Source: Hydractinia symbiolongicarpus
Lineage: Eukaryota > Cnidaria > Hydrozoa > Anthoathecata > Hydractiniidae
Direction: 5' to 3'
Assembly: GCF_029227915.1 (NCBI RefSeq)
Contig: NC_079887.1
Location: 6,448,001-6,512,000, forward strand
Length of the DNA: 64,000 nt
Below, in pieces: positions 58,551-64,000 of this stretch. Both the position numbers and the translations under genes were made by a program. Numbering within the stretch: the first letter of the stretch is position 1; every line of letters begins with the position of its first letter. Under the pieces are notes generated by a model. It was not told the DNA's origin, did no database searches, and worked only from the letters and a program-made list of their open reading frames with translations.

Positions 58551-59279
58551 GTTAACATCCAAAATACAAAACAATAAAAAGTTGAAATAATTAAACCTCA
58601 CATTTGAAGATCTCCCTACAGTCAAGTAATATGGTATAGTTTTTGAGCTTGTCCTAATTCAACTTAAAAATTACTTTTCTTGTTCAAGTACGTTTTAGTT
58701 GTGCCCGTCCATTAATTTACAAAAGCCCTGATGAAAACTAAATAACACAAAGTAATGAAATTCAACATACGTGCAATAAGAGTACCTGTCCTAAGAATAC
58801 TTGATAAAATCACTTCAAAGTAACATTAATAGCGGTGGTCTTTTCAAGTGAAGATCTCTTTCAATGTCTACTGTTATTCACTGGACATTTGTTTTAACTT
58901 TTTTTTATTAGACATTTTTAATTAGTAGTGTCAGATAAAGGCTGATGTGCATTGTATAAATTTAAGGTTATAATTACATGTTTAAAGATCTTTAACTTTT
59001 ACAAACTGATCTTAATAAGCTAATCTTGTTGTTTGCACAATGTTATGGGAACATCCCATGTAAAACGTGGCGACCTTTTCAACTTTACATACAGTACAGT
59101 TAGAAAAGAGCGTTATGTAGAGGTTTTAAATATTATAAGACCTAGGATTAAGAAAGATATTAGAATAATGTAAAAAAAATATATGTGTCGCGAATGGCTG
59201 GCATTCGTCAAATATAAATAAACCGTATTTTTTTATCTCTCAAGTGTGACATGTAATTGCGCAATTCGTTTCTTTGTTT

Positions 59280-59298
59280 AACGAACGAACGAACGAAC
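59280..59298. repeat. (AACG)n microsatellite
   Basis: Five consecutive AACG-type units. Confidence 0.85.
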
Positions 59299-60781
59299 AG
59301 ATTCAAAGGGGACATCGATCCAACGCTATGATGTCATTTTTGATCCCAATGGTGCAATTATTTTGTTATCTTCACTTCCGCCATCTTTGAATAAAATATT
59401 TTACATATGTACCAAGTTTATTGGCACGAGCTTAAAATTTAAAATTACAGCTTTGTGTGAAACTTTTGTCGAAAGTCTTTTTAATTCACTGCACAAGTCG
59501 GTTAAGAATCAAGATTACTATTAGCGCATGAGAATATGCCCTGATCCCACGCCTATACATTAGCAAAAAGAAAGTGCCATTTTTGTTTGATTGCATTGTC
59601 CCTTCCAACAAATTAATGGCAAGTCCATATTGTATTACACGCTAACATGTGTCATAGGAGCCTTACAAAAAACTAGAAATGTTTTGAATCAGAAAATTCA
59701 TTTTTTGTTACAACATACATGTCAGGAAGCTGCACAGTGAGCTTACACTCTACGTTATATAACTTTATAACTCTTAGTGAACAGAAATCACCTCGAAATA
59801 ACCCCGACCGAGTTTGTGTGCATTAAACTCCATTTAAATTAAAAAATGCGCTGACAAGGACCGCCTAGCGACACGTAGAAACAGTTTTGATCTAGTATGT
59901 AAAATATAATGTCTAGTCAACTTTATCAGAAAATTAACATAGCGAACGGGTCAATTAACTTTGCTTAGTTACGATAGCTTCATTTTATACCTTGAAACAA
60001 GTTTGAGCGAGTTCTGATCTAATCCTGGTCAAGATAGGATACGTTGACTTACATGCTTCAATTCTGATCTAATTCATGAGATACAAGATAGTTAACAAGG
60101 CGGAAAAATAAGTAGTTGGCATTTGTTTTTGAGTTTTTGTGATACCTGTCAATTCTTATTAATTGGTCGCGCAGGGTTTCCTTACTCTATTTCCTCTCTT
60201 AGTAAACAAAGTGAAATCTTTTCTTTTGACGGAGTACGTAAAAACTTAAGATATTCCAGATAGTGTGTAATATCAAAAAAAGAACATAAATGTTATCCAC
60301 ACCCACCTCTCCTTCTATCTTCTATCCATCGATATATTATTACATCTATTGTAGCTACTGATGTAGATATCAACACAGGATTAACTCTGTTATGTATGTA
60401 TTGAGCGTAAAGACATGGCGACCACACATTGAGATGACAGTTGTTATAAAAGAAGTGAAATGATCTCCATAATAACTTAAGTAATTGAAATTTTCTCTTA
60501 TCATTTCAATCGTGTGAATGGTGAGCAGTATAATAAAGCTATTCATAAGATGAAAATACCCAGCATGCTCCGTCGTAACAAAACATTTTGTTTGATTGTG
60601 GGAGAGGGGAGTTAATAGTATGGGAGAGGTAGGAGGTATAGAACAGCTAATTAGATACATTTTTAATTTTTGTCTGTGATGTTAGCACATTTGAATATAA
60701 TTTGTTACATTTGATGCAAATACACGAATGTTTGAAACATTGATGGACACGTGAAAATAAGATATAATATACCGCTGTTTT

Positions 60782-60967
60782 GCAAAGAAATTAGCCTCAA
60801 AAGGGGAAGAAAAATGGATCGTGTTAACGAATGTTCGAGTTATCCATGGTTGGAGTTACCGGAGTGTTTTATAAGAAAGTATTAACGAAAGTTAAGGGGA
60901 CCCAAGAAAATGGATCGAGATAAGGAATGTTCAAGTCATTTATGGTTCGAATTACTGGGAGCTAATT
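60782..60967 (-). repeat. Dimeric interspersed repeat (AACTCGAAC family), copy 2
   Basis: Inverted copy of 44063-44244. Read on the minus strand it again starts TTAGCTCCCAGTAATTCGAA and ends GAGGCTAATTTCTTTGC, with the shared ACTTTCGTTAATACTTTCTT centre. Confidence 0.75.
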
Positions 60968-61090
60968 GTACTTTTAAAGAAAGGAATAAATATGAAAACC
61001 TAATATAAAAGAAATCAACTATTGACAATTCAGCAATAGTCATGACATACAAGTGTTAACTTTTCATTTAGTAAAACGAAAGCTGACAGT

Positions 61091-61167
61091 CACCTTCGTC
61101 CTCAGATTTTTTTGCCTTTTTGATATGAGGAAATATTAAAAGGCAAAAAACCCTAGGGACGAGGGTG
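61091..61167. mobile_element. 77-bp foldback element with 10-bp target duplication
   Basis: Arms CACCTTCGTCCTCAG.. (61091 on) and, from 61167 on the other strand, CACCCTCGTCCCTAG.. match at about 25 of 30 positions, both running into TTTTTTGCCTTTT, around a short loop. AGCTGACAGT is repeated exactly on both sides (61081-61090 and 61168-61177). A 9-10 bp duplication fits Mutator-like elements; the assignment is tentative. Confidence 0.85.
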
Positions 61168-64000
61168 AGCTGACAGTCAGTGTCACAATCAGCGTTAATT
61201 TCTTATACAAAGGCAAATATAGACAAAAATTAACGATTTCGCTATAATAAAACAAGATAATAATGTTTTAATGTAGTTTTTCTTTTATGTTCCCCATGAT
61301 TAGCGGATATGGACATGTCTACAAATGAATAAATTGATAGTTTAAATTCCATTTAAATCCAGGGACGAAGTTTAACATTCTGTTTAAAATTTCTGATACC
61401 AAATAAAATTGAATGCATTTATTTTCTGGTTTTTAGGGGGGTGACAAATTTTTAGGGGAAATTATGATATTATCAACATGTATGCAAAATGTTTAAAACG
61501 CCAAATTGAATGGCGAAATTTTTTTATCGCTACTTGCTGTGGCATTACTGTTAAATACCTCACTCAGAGCAAGTTCACGAAGTCATGCAGAATTAGTGGA
61601 ATTTTTAAGTCTATATTTCTTAGAAGCAATAAAGATTTTTCCAAAAAATATAGAACTTTCTAGACAAGTTTTGAAGAACTTTAGTATCAGATTTATCTGT
61701 TTTTTCTTTCGCTTTAAATTGTGAGTACTTATTGATGCCTTCTACTGTGCATTACAAATTTTTTCACTTAAAATACAAAGTACATAGTGTGTTGTTGTTG
61801 TTAAAAAGCATCAATTCACTTACCCCAATTTTTTCTGTCGAACAACTGGTTTCACTCAACAACTTTCTCAATTATGCACATAAGGTGTAAAAATGAAAAA
61901 GAAATACGTGAAAAATGAGGTTCTATTTTTTATAGGCTACCAATGGCAACTTTATAAGCCAACCAATCACAGACCCTAATCTAAAATAGCATCAATCAAC
62001 ACGATTCTAATATTTTTTTACACGTGACAACTCTATAAGCCAATCAGGTTTACTACATACCCTTTATTTTATTCTTATGGATAATTTATGTAACTTAAAA
62101 AATCAATAAATGTCACATCTGGGAATATCATTTCCTTGATTATAATTTATTCATGATGAATTCAAATAATTAAATAATTTAACTTTTCTTAATAATATAC
62201 CCTGCAGTGTTGGGGTTTCGAACGTTTTCGATTAGTATACGTTTTAATAAAACGCATGCTGAGTTTACTTTAATTTACGAAAGAATGTTTGAAGATGCAG
62301 TTACATGAGATCTTATTTTCCTTTGCCGAGTCATTGGGATACTGCAACATCTATGTTTTTTGTTAATTATTATGCTAAAGAAACTTTGTGTCTGTGTTTA
62401 CAGGCTAAAGTATTGTCCGTGTTCGCAAGAATGAAAAAATTGTTTAGTAATCAGAACTTAAGGCTGATCCCCAAGTTCTGAAATATTTCCAAGACAAGAA
62501 AATTTTGTTGAAATATTTTCCCTGGACAGGGAAATTCAAATCCTAAATCTAAATATTGACAGCAAAATTATAATGTTTGTAATATGGCCGCTCTAAATAG
62601 ACGAATACTCTATCTTACGGAAGGGACTTGTGCAACGCCATCTTGAATGCATTGCTTTTCCAAATTTCCTTCAATTTTTATACACGTGATGTATTTCCCG
62701 CACTTTTATTGGCTGGAAAGAATTATTTTCCGGGAAAATTCTAAAGAAGTTGAAAGTTTTGTAATTTTCGGAATTCCGTTCAATCCATGAAAAATTTCTG
62801 GATAGTGCTGTAAACTTATTTTAATGCGCATTTAAATCTTTTTATCAGGGAAATTTTGATACCAGGGAAACAATTACTGTATACCATTTTAAATCTTTAC
62901 ATGGATTTTTTAAAAAACGCTTTAAAAATATTTTTAAATTAAAGATGTAAATTGAAAATTTCACAAGATGCTTAAGATCGGTTTAATTAAAAGCCATATT
63001 TGATGACGCCATATTGAATATGAACCCCCGGCCATGTTGTGATCTGTTCCATATGGTTCCATTGATAAGTACGACGTTGAGTGAACTTTTTTTAATTTAT
63101 TTGTTTAAATGTTTTTAAATTATTTTTTTTGTAATGAACACCTTATTCTCTGTTTCTCACATTAGTGTGACTAAATACAAAGCAATTTTACAAGTTTTTT
63201 ACAAAACTTAAGTTTAAAATAATATTATGTGATCAAGTTGTTACTGAAGGTCTAAGCAGCTTATGACTTCTTATGTCCTTCTTATGTTCTTTATCCTACA
63301 TCTGTATTATTCTATTGTTTATTTCTGTGTTGTCTTCGTCACTTTGAAGTTTTCAAACTTGCAATTCAGGTTGTGTCTAGCCTATACCTTGCTTTCATAG
63401 CTAAAATGTAAAAGCAGCCAAAATACAGTTAACTGCAAAAATTTTAAAATAGTCTTTCTGAGGTTAAATGTAGTTAGGTATGTTTACTGTAATATTAATT
63501 CGGACAAAGCTTTATTGAATCAATAAGGTACTCTGCACGTACTTCAGCAACAGTCTCGACCAACTTACGATACATCTGCAGAGATTATAATTAATTTTGT
63601 AGCGATTGATTAATCTTGTAACTTTGAGGAAAAGTTATTCTGTTAAATAAAATGCAAGTTGGTTGTTTCAACTAAACAAGGTAACAACATCCTCTAGCTT
63701 GTGTTTTTCATTAACCCGAAATTTCATCTCTACAGCAAGCACCTTCATAACAGTCATAAATTGTCCACTATGGAGAAGTGCCTGCTACTTAGAGATTCTT
63801 CCCAAATTGGTTACTTTCCTTCAAAAACTTGATCTGTGGTGTTAGTATTCAGTAATATCGACGCAAAATGCCCCGAAAGGGTGTTTTTGAAACGAGCCTA
63901 AAGACAATATATATTGCACACAAGTTTCATTTCAATCAAAAACGTGAAACAAAATCCTAAGACGTCACAAAAAAAATTTGATATACAACTTTGCTAGCAC

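Larger units (their letters stand above)
54915..64000. other. Terminal region without recognised genes
   Basis: About 9 kb. It shows a 27-bp tandem duplication (AAATTCCTTATTTGTCATAT, about 56957-57001), A/C-rich simple sequence (58296-58550), an AACG microsatellite (59280-59298), the inverted dimeric repeat (60782-60967) and a foldback element with a clear duplication (61091-61167). Exons of genes reaching beyond the window could be present and unrecognised. Confidence 0.5.

Noticed and set aside
58287-58625. 112-codon minus-strand frame, hydrophobic, looks like a membrane protein
   Set aside because: Translation of AAAC/CAAA low-complexity DNA; no signal or family features.

Overview
This window looks like nuclear DNA from an AT-rich animal genome (about one-third GC by eye). 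Genes have short exons with GT..AG introns, and the spaces between them are filled with decayed mobile elements: a LINE reverse transcriptase relic, a BEL/Pao relic, a tRNA-derived SINE, Helitron-like ends and many small foldback elements. Protein similarity and repeat style suggest a cnidarian, perhaps a hydrozoan. That is an inference from recall, not a database result.

Layout. 0.3-12.7 kb (+): a complete 16-exon pescadillo gene (ribosome biogenesis, 536 aa), with repeats in its introns. 14.9-26.6 kb (-): two tandem coproporphyrinogen-III oxidase genes, tail to tail with pescadillo. Both have six coding exons, and the first five match in length and phase. Copy A (341 aa) keeps the catalytic residues. 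Copy B (345 aa) has an intact frame but has lost three of the four active-site residues checked, although its exon 1 shares a 78-bp identical block with copy A. 26.6-32.2 kb: no firm gene; holds a BEL/Pao relic. 32.2-33.0 kb (-): an intronless SNX10/11-type PX protein. 33.9-34.3 kb: Helitron-like units and a tetranucleotide satellite. 35.7-38.3 kb (-): a two-exon Lys-rich gene resembling LIAT1, with a SINE in its intron. 39.2-40.8 kb: a non-autonomous DNA transposon with terminal repeats and a target duplication. 41.2-42.0 kb (+): an intronless TMT1A/METTL7-type methyltransferase. 46.2-47.8 kb (+): an intronless single-pass leucine-rich-repeat membrane protein. 54.5-54.9 kb (-): a small secreted six-cysteine protein. 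From 54.9 kb to the end I recognise no gene, only repeats.

The genes do not form one pathway. They are neighbours, not an operon: ribosome assembly, haem synthesis, membrane trafficking, thiol methylation and cell-surface or secreted proteins. The most interesting item is the CPOX pair, in which one member appears to be a catalytically dead but intact paralogue. Second is the dense set of short elements with recognisable ends and target duplications. All coordinates were derived by hand from splice signals and reading frames.
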